The notes: generated by a model not told the origin, from the sequence alone. Shown: positions 48,342 to 58,402, counted from the first letter of the stretch. The stretch is 61,440 bases of DNA from UBA5905 sp964609975 (GCA_964609975.1 CAZSTR010000006.1:1-61440); one strand, 5' to 3'. Translations and numbers: made by a program.

Positions 48342-50789
48342 TCAAAGCATAGACGCCGGGTTGATATCCACAAAAAGGCTTATGCGCCGATTCAGCGGGT
48401 CTGCCAAAAAGCGCTTCATGGACGCCTGCACCAGCTGGCGCATGGCGGCGGTGTTGCGTGCCTTCAAAATCAGCTTATAGCGGAACTTCCCGGAAACCCG
48501 CAGCACCGAAGCCGGCGTCGGATCCAGCGCAATCATCGGCAACTCGGAAAACTCGCCCTCGGCCGCCGCGCGCAGCTGCTCCAGCATCCGGTGAGCGGCG
48601 GCGCGCACCGCCTCCTCTTGCAATCCGGTAAAGCCAAAAAGAAACAAATCGGCATAGGGCGGATACTGCATCATACGCCGGGTGGAAATTTCCAGCTCGA
48701 AAAAGCTCTTATAGTCCTGGGAGGCAGCCAGCTCAATCACTGGGTTTTCCGGCGTATAGGTCTGCACCACCGCGCGTCCCCGCTCTCCCCGGCGCCCGGC
48801 GCGGCCGATGACCTGGGTGAGCAACGAAAAGGTGGTCTCATAGCAACGGTAATCCTCCCCATACAGGGACTGGTCGGCGGACAGCACACCAACCAGTCCG
48901 ACCTTCGGAAAATCCAGCCCCTTGGCCACCATCTGCGTTCCAATCATGATGCGATATTTCCCCGCCGCAAAATCCCGAAAGCTGGTTTCGTAGGCCTGGC
49001 GAGACATGGTGGTGTCGGTGTCCATCCGCAAAATCGGTTCCTCCGGAAATAGCTCGTTCAGCTGTTCCTCCACCAGCTGTGTCCCCTGGCCGGTATAACG
49101 AAGCTTGTCGGAGCCACAGGCGGAGCAAACAGGCGGCAACGGCTGACTGTGGCCACAATAATGACACATCAAGCGCCGATTCGCCTTGTGATAGGTCAAA
49201 GAAATGCTACAGGCGGGGCAGGTCACCGTTTGGCCACAGGAGCGGCAGGAAACATGGGTGTGAAAGCCCCGACGGTTGAGCAACAAAATCACCTGCTGAC
49301 CGGCATCCAGACAGCGGCGCATTTCCTCCTCCAGAACCATTCCGATGGCGCGGTCACTTTCCGGTTCCAAGCGCCGGTCGGCCACCACCACCTCCGGAAG
49401 CTCCGTCGCGCCAAAGCGCTCCGTCAGCTCCACCAGCGTATAACGCCCGGACCGGGCCGCCAAATAGCTCTCCACGCTGGGCGTCGCCGAGCAAAGCAAC
49501 AAAAGCGCATTGTTTTTCGCACAGCGAAACCGGGCCACATCCCGTGCATGATACCGGGGCACCGACTCAGATTTATAGGTGTGCTCCTGCTCCTCATCCA
49601 TCACGATGAGCCCAACGCGGTCGCAGGGAGCAAACACCGCCGAGCGGGTTCCCACAACGATACGCGCTTCGCCCCGCTTCACCCGCTTCCATTCGTCCAT
49701 CCGCTCACCGATGGCCAGTCCGCTGTGTAGCACCGCCACCTGTTCCCCATAGCGCTGCAAAAACTCTGCCATCGCCTGGGGCGTTAGGGAAATTTCGGGC
49801 ACAAGCACAATCACCTGCTTCCCGTCGGCCAACACCCGGTCGATAAGGCTCATATACACAGCGGTTTTTCCGCTTCCGGTGACGCCGTGCAACAGCGCCG
49901 CCGCCGGTTCCGGCCGAGCATACAGCTCCGTCAGCCGCTCAAGGGCCTTTTCCTGCTCTCCGTTGAGCCGATACGGCTCGGCCACCGGCCGGGAATTCTG
50001 GCGAGCATAGGGACTGCGCAGGGTCTCGGCGTCATAGGTACGCACAAGCCCTTTTTTCTCCAGCGCCCGCACAACCGCCACCGTAACCCCAGAAAAATAG
50101 CAAATCTCCTTCACGGAGGCGGCTCCTACCTCCTGCAAAAGGGTATACACCTGCTTTTGCTTGTCGGTCAAAATCGAAGAAGACGCGGCGTCCTCGGCCA
50201 GCCGCACCATGCGCATGGTCGCGTCGCCCCATTTTTGCGCCGCATCCTCGGAGCGAAGAAGAACGCCCAACTCCAGCAAATGGCGCAAAGCCGGGGCATC
50301 CTCCGCCATACCGAGACGCCGCAAGAGAGTTTGCTGATCCGCGCCGGCGGGACATTTGGAAACGAAGGCCAAAAGCTGGCGCTCGTTGGGCGTCAGCGTT
50401 TCCAGCACCTCCGGGCGAACATCCACCGCTGGCCGCAAAACCGGACGCAGCTGCATATACAGCCCCGTGGGGAGCATCGATCGCAACGCATCAAATAGCG
50501 GGCAGAAGGTGCGCTCCTGCAAAAAGCGGGCAAGTCCCACCAGCTCCTCACTCAACAGCGGCTCCTCGTCCACCCGCGACAAAACGGGCTTGCATTTCGC
50601 CGGGTCGGTCTCTATGTCCGTTTCCAGCAAAAAGCCCTGACGCCGCCGGTCTCCGCCGCCGAAGGGAACAATCACCCGCACCCCCACCGTCGGCTCGCCA
50701 AGCTCGGCCGGCCAGCGATAGGAATAGAGCTTATCAAAGGAAAAGGAGGCCTGCTCGACCGCAATTTTCACAACCGTGGACTGTGGCAT
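48342..50789 (-). CDS. priA: Primosomal replication restart helicase PriA
   Basis: 815 residues, superfamily 2 helicase. Walker A HGVTGSGKTAVYM, DEEQEH box, and a zinc-binding region with paired cysteines (CRSCGQTVTCPACS, CHYCGHSQPLPPVCSACG). The N-terminal 3'-DNA-end binding domain precedes these. Reloads replication forks. Confidence 0.95.
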   Translation of the reverse strand: MPQSTVVKIAVEQASFSFDKLYSYRWPAELGEPTVGVRVIVPFGGGDRRRQGFLLETDIETDPAKCKPVLSRVDEEPLLSEELVGLARFLQERTFCPLFDALRSMLPTGLYMQLRPVLRPAVDVRPEVLETLTPNERQLLAFVSKCPAGADQQTLLRRLGMAEDAPALRHLLELGVLLRSEDAAQKWGDATMRMVRLAEDAASSSILTDKQKQVYTLLQEVGAASVKEICYFSGVTVAVVRALEKKGLVRTYDAETLRSPYARQNSRPVAEPYRLNGEQEKALERLTELYARPEPAAALLHGVTGSGKTAVYMSLIDRVLADGKQVIVLVPEISLTPQAMAEFLQRYGEQVAVLHSGLAIGERMDEWKRVKRGEARIVVGTRSAVFAPCDRVGLIVMDEEQEHTYKSESVPRYHARDVARFRCAKNNALLLLCSATPSVESYLAARSGRYTLVELTERFGATELPEVVVADRRLEPESDRAIGMVLEEEMRRCLDAGQQVILLLNRRGFHTHVSCRSCGQTVTCPACSISLTYHKANRRLMCHYCGHSQPLPPVCSACGSDKLRYTGQGTQLVEEQLNELFPEEPILRMDTDTTMSRQAYETSFRDFAAGKYRIMIGTQMVAKGLDFPKVGLVGVLSADQSLYGEDYRCYETTFSLLTQVIGRAGRRGERGRAVVQTYTPENPVIELAASQDYKSFFELEISTRRMMQYPPYADLFLFGFTGLQEEAVRAAAHRMLEQLRAAAEGEFSELPMIALDPTPASVLRVSGKFRYKLILKARNTAAMRQLVQASMKRFLADPLNRRISLFVDINPASML

Positions 50790-50823
50790 CCGTTCCCCGC
50801 TCCCTTCGTTTCACACAATCGGC

Positions 50824-51027
50824 TCAGGCGTCCTGCTCTCCGGCGATGATGGCGCAATTACCGTCCTTGAAATCCTTAATGGCCAGGCTCACCGGCTTCT
50901 CGAGGATGATGTCGTTGCTTTCAATGGCCTCGTCCGCAATCTGGCGCGCTCTCTTCGCCACGCCAACCACCACCGCATAGCGGCTGTTTTCGCCCTTCAA
51001 TTCCTCAATATCACTGGGTGCTAACAT
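50824..51027 (-). CDS. rpoZ: RNA polymerase omega subunit
   Basis: 67 residues. MLAPSDIEELKGENSRYAVV with AKRARQIADEA are omega hallmarks. It overlaps gmk by 17 bases. Confidence 0.92.
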   Translation of the reverse strand: MLAPSDIEELKGENSRYAVVVGVAKRARQIADEAIESNDIILEKPVSLAIKDFKDGNCAIIAGEQDA

Positions 51028-51637
51028 CGTTCAAAACCTCCAAAACTGTATTTTCCATACGCTGATAGCGCATGGATTCTGCATCGATGATGGTGTTGAT
51101 GCGGGACACTGCCCACTCCACCTCATCGTTGAGCACAACATATTGATACCGGAAGGCACGGGAAAGCTCCGCCTTCGCCGTTCCCATCCGTCCGCGAACC
51201 TTTTCCTCGGTTTCGGTGGCTCGCGCCCGCAAACGCCGCTCCAGCTCCTCGAAGGAGGGAATCGTGATGAAAATCGACACAAGGTCTGCCCGGTGGTTCA
51301 TTACCTTTTCGGCGCCCTGCACCTCGATTTCCAAAATCACATTTTTCCCTTCGTTCAGCCAGCGCCGAATCGGCGCCTCCGGCGTTCCGTAATATTCGCC
51401 GTTATATTCGGCATATTCCAAAAAGCCGTCCTTTTGTATGGTTTCCTCGAATTCCTCCCGTGAACGGAAAAAATAATGGACACCGTCCACCTCTCCCGGT
51501 CGGGGAGCACGGGTGGTCATGGAAATCGACAAAACCGTGTCCTGCCGCATATCCAACAGCGATTTTATGATGGTGCCCTTTCCCGAACCGGATGGTCCGG
51601 AGAGCACAATCAACATTCCTTCATGATTCCCGTTCAT
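51011..51637 (-). CDS. gmk: Guanylate kinase
   Basis: 208 residues converting GMP to GDP. P loop LSGPSGSGKGTI, TTRAPRPGEVDGVHYFF and the EYNGEYYGTP segment. Start at 51637 (GGAGGAAG upstream) overlaps the remA stop by 17 bases. Confidence 0.95.
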   Translation of the reverse strand: MNGNHEGMLIVLSGPSGSGKGTIIKSLLDMRQDTVLSISMTTRAPRPGEVDGVHYFFRSREEFEETIQKDGFLEYAEYNGEYYGTPEAPIRRWLNEGKNVILEIEVQGAEKVMNHRADLVSIFITIPSFEELERRLRARATETEEKVRGRMGTAKAELSRAFRYQYVVLNDEVEWAVSRINTIIDAESMRYQRMENTVLEVLNDVSTQ

Positions 51638-51884
51638 TTTCTTCCTCCTCTGTATCATCCAGCCGGTTAGCCACCGTTTCCGGCTGCACCGCCGACAGAA
51701 TCACATGGTCGCTGTCCATCATGAGCACCGCTCTTGTGCGCCGTCCATAGGTGGCGTCGATGAGCGTGCCCCGTTCCTTTGCGTCCTGGATGATGCGCTT
51801 GATGGGCGCCGATTCCGGGCTGACAATCGCCACAAGCCGCCCCGCGGCCACCATGTTTCCAAAGCCGATGTTGATGAGCTTCAT
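51621..51884 (-). CDS. remA: Extracellular-matrix regulator RemA
   Basis: 87-residue DUF370 DNA-binding protein (MKLINIGFGNMVAAGRLVAI, SGLDATYG-like IDATYGRRTR). Activates biofilm matrix and osmoprotection genes in B. subtilis. Start at 51884 with GGAGGAATG. Confidence 0.93.
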   Translation of the reverse strand: MKLINIGFGNMVAAGRLVAIVSPESAPIKRIIQDAKERGTLIDATYGRRTRAVLMMDSDHVILSAVQPETVANRLDDTEEEENERES

Positions 51885-51920
51885 GTCCACATTCCTCCGT
51901 TTTCGCAAGACGCTTCCCAA

Positions 51921-52799
51921 TCATTCGATATTCTGAATCTGCTCCCGAATTTTTTCGATTTCCGCTTTCATGTCCAGCACAAGGCGGGTCAGCTCCAAAT
52001 CGCTGCATTTTGAGCCGATGGTGTTGGCCTCCCGGTTGATTTCCTGCACAAGGAAATCCAGCTTCCGCCCCACGGCGCCGTCCCCGTTCACCAGACTGTC
52101 CAGCTGCTCCAGATGACTGCGCAGACGCACCGTTTCCTCATCCACGGCCACCTTGTCGGCATAAACCGCCACCTCGGTCAGCAACCGGCTTTCATCCAGC
52201 AGCACACCGCCCAACAGCTCCCGGATACGCGTTTCCATTTTTTCTTTCCGTTCCCGCACCGTTTGCGGAGAACGCCGCTCCACCTGCTCCACGGCCTGGC
52301 GGATGATCGCACTGCGGGAAAGCACATCCGCCCGCAGGCGCGCTCCCTCCCGCTCGCGCATAGCGATGAATTTTTCCAGCGCCTGCTCCGCCACCGGGAG
52401 AACCGCCGCGAAAACTGCCTCCTCATCCACCGCCGCCTGACACACCGTCAAAATCTCCGGATAGCGAGACAGAGAGGATGCGGACACATCCACGCGAATG
52501 GAATACGCCTCCGCCAGCGCCGCCAGCGCCTGCATATATCCGTCCGCCAGCTCCCGATTCACGGCCACGCGGCTTCCGGCGGAGGAAAGTGCCTCCAGTT
52601 GGACAACAACATCCAGCTTTCCGCGTCCGACCCGCTGTTGCAAAAAGCTGCGCAACCGCTCCTCCAGAAAGCCATAAGCCCGCGGCACCCGGCAGGAGCA
52701 CTCAAAAAAGCGATGGTTGACGGATTTGATTTCCACCATCACAGAAAAATTTCCCACCGTGTCCTGGGCACGGCCAAAGCCCGTCATACTGCGTATCAC
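51921..52799 (-). CDS. YicC-family endoribonuclease
   Basis: 292 residues. MIRSMTGFGRA N-terminus, the VNHRFFE segment and a C-terminal DMKAEIEKIREQIQNIE. Family members are RNases clipping small RNA and mRNA in other bacteria. The start is GTG 52799, with GAGGGGGC upstream; the in-frame extension upstream gives no family match. Confidence 0.9.
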   Translation of the reverse strand: MIRSMTGFGRAQDTVGNFSVMVEIKSVNHRFFECSCRVPRAYGFLEERLRSFLQQRVGRGKLDVVVQLEALSSAGSRVAVNRELADGYMQALAALAEAYSIRVDVSASSLSRYPEILTVCQAAVDEEAVFAAVLPVAEQALEKFIAMREREGARLRADVLSRSAIIRQAVEQVERRSPQTVRERKEKMETRIRELLGGVLLDESRLLTEVAVYADKVAVDEETVRLRSHLEQLDSLVNGDGAVGRKLDFLVQEINREANTIGSKCSDLELTRLVLDMKAEIEKIREQIQNIE

Positions 52800-52859
52800 A
52801 GAAAAGCCCCCTCGGCATGGGTGCAAACAACGCATAAGCACCCAACATAGTTATTCAGT

Positions 52860-52888
52860 ATTTTACCAGTTTTCCCCGTCAGTGTCAA
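52860..52888 (-). promoter_or_regulatory. Promoter of the yicC-to-spoVM housekeeping run
   Basis: TTGACA (52883-52888) and TAAAAT (52860-52865), 17-base spacer. Confidence 0.85.
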
Positions 52889-52990
52889 GGTTTTCCCCCG
52901 GAAAAGCGGATTTCGTTACAATTTTTTCATCTTTCTGGCGCAATCGTCCCCGAAAAGTCCAACCACACCCATCGCCTTTTTTCCACCGCA

Positions 52991-53034
52991 AAAAAAGCAA
53001 TCCCAACCGTCCAAACGGTCGGGATTGCTTTTTT
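52991..53034 (-). terminator. Terminator after the CD1247-type gene
   Basis: GCAATCCC with GGGATTGC and an inner ACCGT/ACGGT pair, flanked by A and T runs. The T run is on the minus-strand 3' side. Confidence 0.9.
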
Positions 53035-53060
53035 CTTTTTGTTTTCGCGAAAACGAGGAC

Positions 53061-53465
53061 TTATTCCTCGTCCTCATCCTCGTCGCAGGAGAACTCCAGA
53101 TGCTCGCCGCAGTTCGGGCAATCAATTCCGCCGTCCAGCAGGGAATCCTCATCCACCTCGAACTCCTCGCCGCAGCTGGGGCAGTTCACCTCATAATATT
53201 CGTCGCCGCAACCGCAGCAACCGTCGCAATCGTCCTCTTCCCAATCCTCATAATAGTCGCTCTCCAGAAGGTTCAGATCCTCGTCGATGGCGTCCACCTG
53301 CTCACTGAGCTCAGCGGTATAATCCTCCAGATCCGCCATATCCTCAGCCATGTCGGTCAGGATTTCGGAAATCAGCTGGAACAGCTTTCCCTCGTTGGTG
53401 CTGTCGTCCACCTTCATGCCCTCCATCAAGCCCTTCATATAGGCCACTCTTTCGGCTGTCGTCAT
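53061..53465 (-). CDS. CD1247-type acidic zinc-ribbon protein
   Basis: 134 residues. The helical N-terminal domain (VAYMKGLMEGMKVDD onward) is known in Clostridia as the CD1247 N-terminal domain. It is followed by two CxxC-type zinc ribbons (CGCGDE, CPSCGEEF, CPNCGEHLEF) and an acidic tail. Function unknown. It lies 38 bases after efp. Confidence 0.83.
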   Translation of the reverse strand: MTTAERVAYMKGLMEGMKVDDSTNEGKLFQLISEILTDMAEDMADLEDYTAELSEQVDAIDEDLNLLESDYYEDWEEDDCDGCCGCGDEYYEVNCPSCGEEFEVDEDSLLDGGIDCPNCGEHLEFSCDEDEDEE

Positions 53466-53503
53466 AGGTCATACACTCCTTTTCGTTTTTTTAAAAACAG
53501 GTC

Positions 53504-54061
53504 TCAGGCACGGTCCATATACTCGCCGGTACGAGTATCTACACGAATCATCTCGCCCTCGTCGATAAACAGAGGCACACGCACCTCGGCGCCGGTCTCC
53601 AGCGTCGCCGGCTTGGTGGTGTTGGTGGCGGTATTGCCCTTGAAGCCGGGATCCGTCTTCGTCACCTGAAGCTCCACGAAGTTCGGGGGCTCCACACCGA
53701 ACACCTTGCCCTTATAGGACATGATGCGACAAACCATGTTCTCCTTCACGAACTTGAAGTTGTCCGGTAAATCCGACTGGTTGATGGGCACAAGCTCATA
53801 GCTTTCGGGATCCATGAAATAGAACAGATCGCCGTCGCTGTAGGAATATTCCATTTCCTTGCGCTCGATATACGCCGCCGGGTATTTATCGGTGGGGTTG
53901 AATGTTTTTTCCACCACGGTTCCGGCAATCACATTCCGGATTTTGGTGCGGACAAAGGCCGCGCCCTTTCCGGGCTTCACATGTTGGAACTCAATAATCT
54001 GATAGACGCTCCCGTCCATTTCGAATGTAACGCCGTTACGAAAATCACCTGCAGAAACCAT
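53504..54061 (-). CDS. efp: Translation elongation factor P
   Basis: 185 residues with three beta-barrel domains (VSAGDFRNGVTFEMDG at the start, GKGAAFVRTKIRN with the loop lysine). Relieves ribosome stalling on polyproline. Strong GGAGG site and its own promoter. Confidence 0.96.
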   Translation of the reverse strand: MVSAGDFRNGVTFEMDGSVYQIIEFQHVKPGKGAAFVRTKIRNVIAGTVVEKTFNPTDKYPAAYIERKEMEYSYSDGDLFYFMDPESYELVPINQSDLPDNFKFVKENMVCRIMSYKGKVFGVEPPNFVELQVTKTDPGFKGNTATNTTKPATLETGAEVRVPLFIDEGEMIRVDTRTGEYMDRA

Positions 54062-54093
54062 ACTGTCAATTCCTCCAATTTATTACTGGTTCT

Positions 54094-54122
54094 ATTCTAC
54101 ATGATATTGTCTCAGATTTCAA
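54094..54122 (-). promoter_or_regulatory. efp promoter
   Basis: TTGAAA (54117-54122) and TAGAAT (54094-54099), 17-base spacer. Confidence 0.78.
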
Positions 54123-54240
54123 GAGAATTTTTACGAAATCGGAAATAAATTCGGTATTTTCTGGGTTTTTTCGATTTTTTGGGTTTTCCACTCCGCTTTC
54201 GCGGTCTTTTTGCGCTCTTTCCGCTCTATGGGACAACCCT

Positions 54241-55104
54241 TCAATCGAAAAATCCGTCATAAATTTCCTGCATCGTCCGGGCATCCTCCGTTTGGGTGCC
54301 GCTAGATTCGCAAATCACCGTCGCCTCTATCCCCCGCCGGGCCAATAGCTCCATCAGCGGCGCCGGCTCCGGGCCGAAGCTCTCGTCGGCGAAGGTCAAA
54401 TGCCGCTTTTCGCCGCCGTCAGTATATTCGATTTTCGAAAAATGGATGTGCAAATGGTGCAGTCTCTCCGCACCCAATTCGTTTTCGATGCGGCAAAGCA
54501 CCGACTCATAATCCGCCGCGCCCTTCAGCGAGCCGCCGGTGCGGCTGTTGAGATGACCGAAATCCACGCAAGGCAAAAACCGCTCCTCTGTCCGACAAAA
54601 GGCAATCACCTCATCCAGCGCCCCCAGCTGGTTCAGCTTTCCCATCACCTCCGGGCAAATCCGCACATGGGACAGCCCCTCATCATCCAACAGGCGCTGG
54701 GCGCTTTTCAGCGTTTCGGTGGCCAGCGCTGTGGCCTCCTCACGACTGCGACCGCCGAGGCCGCCCGGATGCACAACAATCCGCTCGCCACCCAAAAGCG
54801 ACACCGCGCGGGCACTGTCCAAAATATAGCGCAGGCTATTCTCCCGTTTTTCCGCTTCCGCCGAGGCCAGCGAAATGAAATAGGGCGCATGGAGCGAAAC
54901 CGCCACCCCTGCCCGCTCCGCCTGCTGGCGAATTCCGGCCGCAGTCTCCGCCGATAGGCGCACCCCGCGCCCGCAGGGATATTCAAAGGCCCGTAGACCT
55001 CGCTCCACCAAAAACGGAAAAACCTGCTCGGTTTTCTTCAGCCCGGCCGCGTGAAACGTATCACAACAGCCCGCCGGGCCGAACCGCACCCTTCTATTCT
55101 CCAT
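54241..55104 (-). CDS. AP endonuclease 2-like TIM-barrel protein
   Basis: 287 residues. The xylose isomerase-like/endonuclease IV fold with VSLHAPYFISL, IVVHPGGL, ICPEVMGK, CVDFGHLNSR and HLHIHFSKIEYT, which carry the metal His/Glu/Asp. May act on DNA abasic sites or sugars. Start at 55104 overlaps yqeG by 11 bases, with AGGAGGG upstream. Confidence 0.83.
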   Translation of the reverse strand: MENRRVRFGPAGCCDTFHAAGLKKTEQVFPFLVERGLRAFEYPCGRGVRLSAETAAGIRQQAERAGVAVSLHAPYFISLASAEAEKRENSLRYILDSARAVSLLGGERIVVHPGGLGGRSREEATALATETLKSAQRLLDDEGLSHVRICPEVMGKLNQLGALDEVIAFCRTEERFLPCVDFGHLNSRTGGSLKGAADYESVLCRIENELGAERLHHLHIHFSKIEYTDGGEKRHLTFADESFGPEPAPLMELLARRGIEATVICESSGTQTEDARTMQEIYDGFFD

Positions 55105-55612
55105 AGTCCCTCCTGCGGCGCGCCCCTTCGCGGCCACGCAACAAAAGCGCCTCCAGGCGTCGCTTAAACACAATGAATTTCTGCTCCGTTTCCGGAAGAA
55201 TCGGCTCCAAAAGCACCGAGGAAACCCCGACCAAATTCGCGCCGAGGATGTCCGTGAACAGCTGGTCGCCAATGACCGCACAACGGTTCAGCGGAAGCCC
55301 CAGCTGGCGGGCGGCGGCGCGATAGCCCCGCGCCAGCGGCTTCGCCGCCCGCGCCTGAAAGGGCAGAGACAGCGCCGCGGCAAAGGACGCCACTCGTTTT
55401 GGCTCGTTGTTGGAAACCACAATCAGCCGAAGCCCGTCCTCCCGGCACCTGTTCAGCCAGGCACGCACCTCCTCGGCGATTTCCGGCGAATCATGGGTCG
55501 TCAGCGTGTTATCTATATCCAGCAGCAAGCCCGTCGCCCCCAGCCATTCCAAATCCTCCGTCGTAATATCGGTGATACGCCGCCGATACAGCGTCGGAAA
55601 AAGCAAGGACAT
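55094..55612 (-). CDS. yqeG: YqeG-family HAD phosphatase
   Basis: 172 residues, HAD subclass IIIA. Motif LLLDIDNTLTTHD, the VVSNNEPKRV stretch and GDQLFTDILGAN. Function in Firmicutes poorly defined. Couples to the TIM-barrel gene. Confidence 0.92.
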   Translation of the reverse strand: MSLLFPTLYRRRITDITTEDLEWLGATGLLLDIDNTLTTHDSPEIAEEVRAWLNRCREDGLRLIVVSNNEPKRVASFAAALSLPFQARAAKPLARGYRAAARQLGLPLNRCAVIGDQLFTDILGANLVGVSSVLLEPILPETEQKFIVFKRRLEALLLRGREGARRRRDYGE

Positions 55613-55643
55613 ACGCCCACCTCCGTTTTCGTGAAATAAGGAA

Positions 55644-55669
55644 AAGGGGACGCTTCTCAGCGCCCCCTT
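55644..55669 (-). terminator. Hairpin after rpsU
   Basis: AAGGGGxCGCT/AGCGxCCCCTT stem with one mismatch, followed by TTCCTTATTTC. A weak U tract, probably partial termination into yqeG. Confidence 0.6.
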
Positions 55670-55677
55670 GCTCGCAA

Positions 55678-55854
55678 TTACTTATACTTTCTCTTGCGCG
55701 CAGCCTCGGACTTTTTCTTCCGCTTCACGGAAGGCTTCTCATAGTGCTCTCTCTTGCGCACCTCAGCCAGCACACCCGAACGGGCGCAGGACTTCTTCCA
55801 GCGGCGCAGAGCGCTATCCAGAGACTCGTTTTCCTTGACATGGACTTCAGACAT
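55678..55854 (-). CDS. rpsU: 30S ribosomal protein S21
   Basis: 58 residues. MSEVHVKENESLDSALRRWK and a lysine/arginine-rich tail. Start at 55854 with GGAGGG; the longer frame upstream is not part of the gene. Own promoter. Confidence 0.95.
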   Translation of the reverse strand: MSEVHVKENESLDSALRRWKKSCARSGVLAEVRKREHYEKPSVKRKKKSEAARKRKYK

Positions 55855-55907
55855 TTTATTCCCTCCCTCCGCAAATAGCAGGGGTAATTTGCAACAATGC
55901 AAAGGTT

Positions 55908-55936
55908 ATTATATCCTGCTTTTGACAATTCGTCAA
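55908..55936 (-). promoter_or_regulatory. rpsU promoter
   Basis: TTGACG (55931-55936) and TATAAT (55908-55913), 17-base spacer. Confidence 0.82.
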
Positions 55937-55975
55937 GAGGTTTTCACAGTTTTTTCGAAATATTTCAAAAAAACT

Positions 55976-58402
55976 TTATTGAGGGCGCACCACCAGGTTG
56001 ACCAGCTTTCCGGGAACATACAGCTCCTTCACTGTCTGCATCCCCTCCAGCAGGGGCGCAACCCGTTCCTCGGCCCGCGCGGCGGCCACCGCATCTGCGG
56101 CGGAGATATCCGCCGCCACCTGCATTCGTCCGCGAAGCTTTCCGTTGATCTGAATGGCAATCTCCACCGTGCTCTCCACGCATTTCGCCGGGTCAAACAC
56201 CGGCCATTTCGCCTGGGAAAGCTTGCCCTCGAAGCCCATGTTCTGCCAGATTTCCTCGGTCATGTGGGGTGCAAAGGGATTGAGCAACAGCAGATATACC
56301 CGATATTCCTCACGGGTCGGCCCGCCGCAGTGGTCGAAATCGTTCATCAGCGCCATGAGCGCGGCGATGGCGGTGTTGTATTTGAGGCTCTCGATGTCCT
56401 CGCCCACCTTGCGGATGGCTTTGTGGATGGACACCTCCAACTCCGGACGAATGTCCGCGCCCTCCGCCAGCTTCTCCTGCACGGCCCACACCCGCTCCAG
56501 AAACCGGCGACAGCCACGGATGCTGTTGCTGGACCAGGGGGCGGCTTTTTCGAAATCGCCGATGAACATCTCATACAGCCGCATGGTGTCGGCGCCGTAT
56601 TCCTTCACGATTTCGTCGGGGTTGACCACATTCCCGCGGGATTTGGACATTTTCTCCCCGTTTTCGCCCAAAATCATGCCATGGCTTGTGCGCTTGGCAT
56701 ACGGCTCCTTGGTGGGAACGACGCCGATGTCATACAGGAATTTGTGCCAAAACCGACTATACAGCAAATGCAGAGTGGTATGCTCCATGCCGCCGTTATA
56801 CCAGTCCACCGGCCCCCAATATTGCACAGCTTCGGGGCTGACAAGCGCCTTGTCGTTGTGGGGGTCCATATACCGCAGAAAATACCAGGAGGAACCGGCC
56901 CACTGGGGCATGGTGTCCGTCTCCCGCTTCGCCGGCCCGCCACAGCAGGGGCAAGTGGTGTTCACCCAATCCGTCAAACGGGACAGGGGGCTTTCGCCGT
57001 CGGTGGTCGGCTCGAAATCCTTCAGCTCCGGCAGACGCAGAGGCAGCTCCTCCTCCGGGAGGGGCACCCAGCCGCATTTTTCGCAGGAAACCATCGGAAT
57101 CGGCTCGCCCCAATAGCGCTGGCGGGAAAAAACCCAATCTCGGAGCTTGAAGTTCACCTTTTTGGTGCCCTTTCCCTGGGCGGCTAGCCATTCCTGCATC
57201 GCCGGGATGGCCTCGGCCACCGTTTTTCCGTTCAGGAAGCCGGAATTCACCAAGACCCCGGAGCCGCAATCGGTATAAGCGGCCTTTTCCACATCGCCGC
57301 CGGCCACGACCTCCACAATCGGCAGGTCAAAGGCCTTCGCAAAGGCCCAGTCTCGCTCGTCATGGGCGGGAACGGCCATGATAGCACCGGTTCCATAGGA
57401 GGCCAGCACATAATCGGAGATAAAAATCGGGATTTCCGCGCCGGTGGCCGGGTTGATGCCCCGCACCCCTTCCAGCTTCACACCGGTTTTGTCCTTGTTC
57501 ATCTCGGTGCGCTCAAAATCCGATTTTCGCGCCGCCTCAGCCTGATAGGCCCGCACCGCGTCCACATTCGTCAGCCGTCCATCGGCGATCCATTTTTCCA
57601 CCGTCGCGTGCTCCGGGCTAACCACCATATAGGTGGCGCCGAAAAGCGTGTCCGCCCGCGTGGTATACACCGTCAGCGTGTCTCCCGCCGTCGTGTCGAA
57701 GGCCACCTCGGTGCCATAGCTGCGGCCGATCCAGTTTTTCTGCTGAGTGGCCACCCGCTCCGCATAATTCAGCCCATCCAGCTCCTCCACCAAGCGATCC
57801 GCATAAGCCGTGATTTTCAGCATCCACTGGCTCTTGTTTTTATGCACAACCGGGCTGCCGCAACGTTCGCAAACGCCGTTCACAACCTCCTCGTTGGCCA
57901 AAACCACCTTACAGCCGGTGCAAAAGTTGACATTCATCTCCTTCTTGTAGGCTAAACCTTTTTTGAACATCTGGATGAAAATCCACTGCGTCCATTTATA
58001 GTAGGAGGGGTCGGTGGTGTTGATTTCCCGATCCCAGTCAAAGGAGAGACCCAGCATCTGGAGCTGGCTCTTGAAGCGCGCCACATTCTTCGCCGTGACG
58101 ATTTCCGGGTGCACATGGTTTTTCATGGCGAAGTTTTCCGTGGGCAGGCCAAAGGCGTCCCAGCCCATGGGATACAGGACATTATAGCCCTCCAGCCGCC
58201 GCTTTCTGGCAACGATGTCCAGCGCCGTATAAGAGCGGGGATGTCCCACATGAAGCCCCTGTCCGGAGGGATAGGGGAATTCCACCAGCGCATAAAACTT
58301 CGGCTTCGAATAATCGTCCGTGGCCGCGAAGGTGTGCTCATCGTTCCAGATTTTTTGCCATTTTGCTTCAATTTCTGCCGGGTCATACCGTGTCATAGCC
58401 AT
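55976..58402 (-). CDS. leuS: Leucyl-tRNA synthetase
   Basis: 808 residues, class I synthetase. HIGH-type motif FPYPSGQGLHVGHP (42-55), editing domain in the middle, and KMSKSRGNV (near 580). Zinc cysteines CTGCK and CERCG precede the editing part. No T-box leader; it follows rsfS by 8 bases in an operon. Confidence 0.97.
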   Translation of the reverse strand: MAMTRYDPAEIEAKWQKIWNDEHTFAATDDYSKPKFYALVEFPYPSGQGLHVGHPRSYTALDIVARKRRLEGYNVLYPMGWDAFGLPTENFAMKNHVHPEIVTAKNVARFKSQLQMLGLSFDWDREINTTDPSYYKWTQWIFIQMFKKGLAYKKEMNVNFCTGCKVVLANEEVVNGVCERCGSPVVHKNKSQWMLKITAYADRLVEELDGLNYAERVATQQKNWIGRSYGTEVAFDTTAGDTLTVYTTRADTLFGATYMVVSPEHATVEKWIADGRLTNVDAVRAYQAEAARKSDFERTEMNKDKTGVKLEGVRGINPATGAEIPIFISDYVLASYGTGAIMAVPAHDERDWAFAKAFDLPIVEVVAGGDVEKAAYTDCGSGVLVNSGFLNGKTVAEAIPAMQEWLAAQGKGTKKVNFKLRDWVFSRQRYWGEPIPMVSCEKCGWVPLPEEELPLRLPELKDFEPTTDGESPLSRLTDWVNTTCPCCGGPAKRETDTMPQWAGSSWYFLRYMDPHNDKALVSPEAVQYWGPVDWYNGGMEHTTLHLLYSRFWHKFLYDIGVVPTKEPYAKRTSHGMILGENGEKMSKSRGNVVNPDEIVKEYGADTMRLYEMFIGDFEKAAPWSSNSIRGCRRFLERVWAVQEKLAEGADIRPELEVSIHKAIRKVGEDIESLKYNTAIAALMALMNDFDHCGGPTREEYRVYLLLLNPFAPHMTEEIWQNMGFEGKLSQAKWPVFDPAKCVESTVEIAIQINGKLRGRMQVAADISAADAVAAARAEERVAPLLEGMQTVKELYVPGKLVNLVVRPQ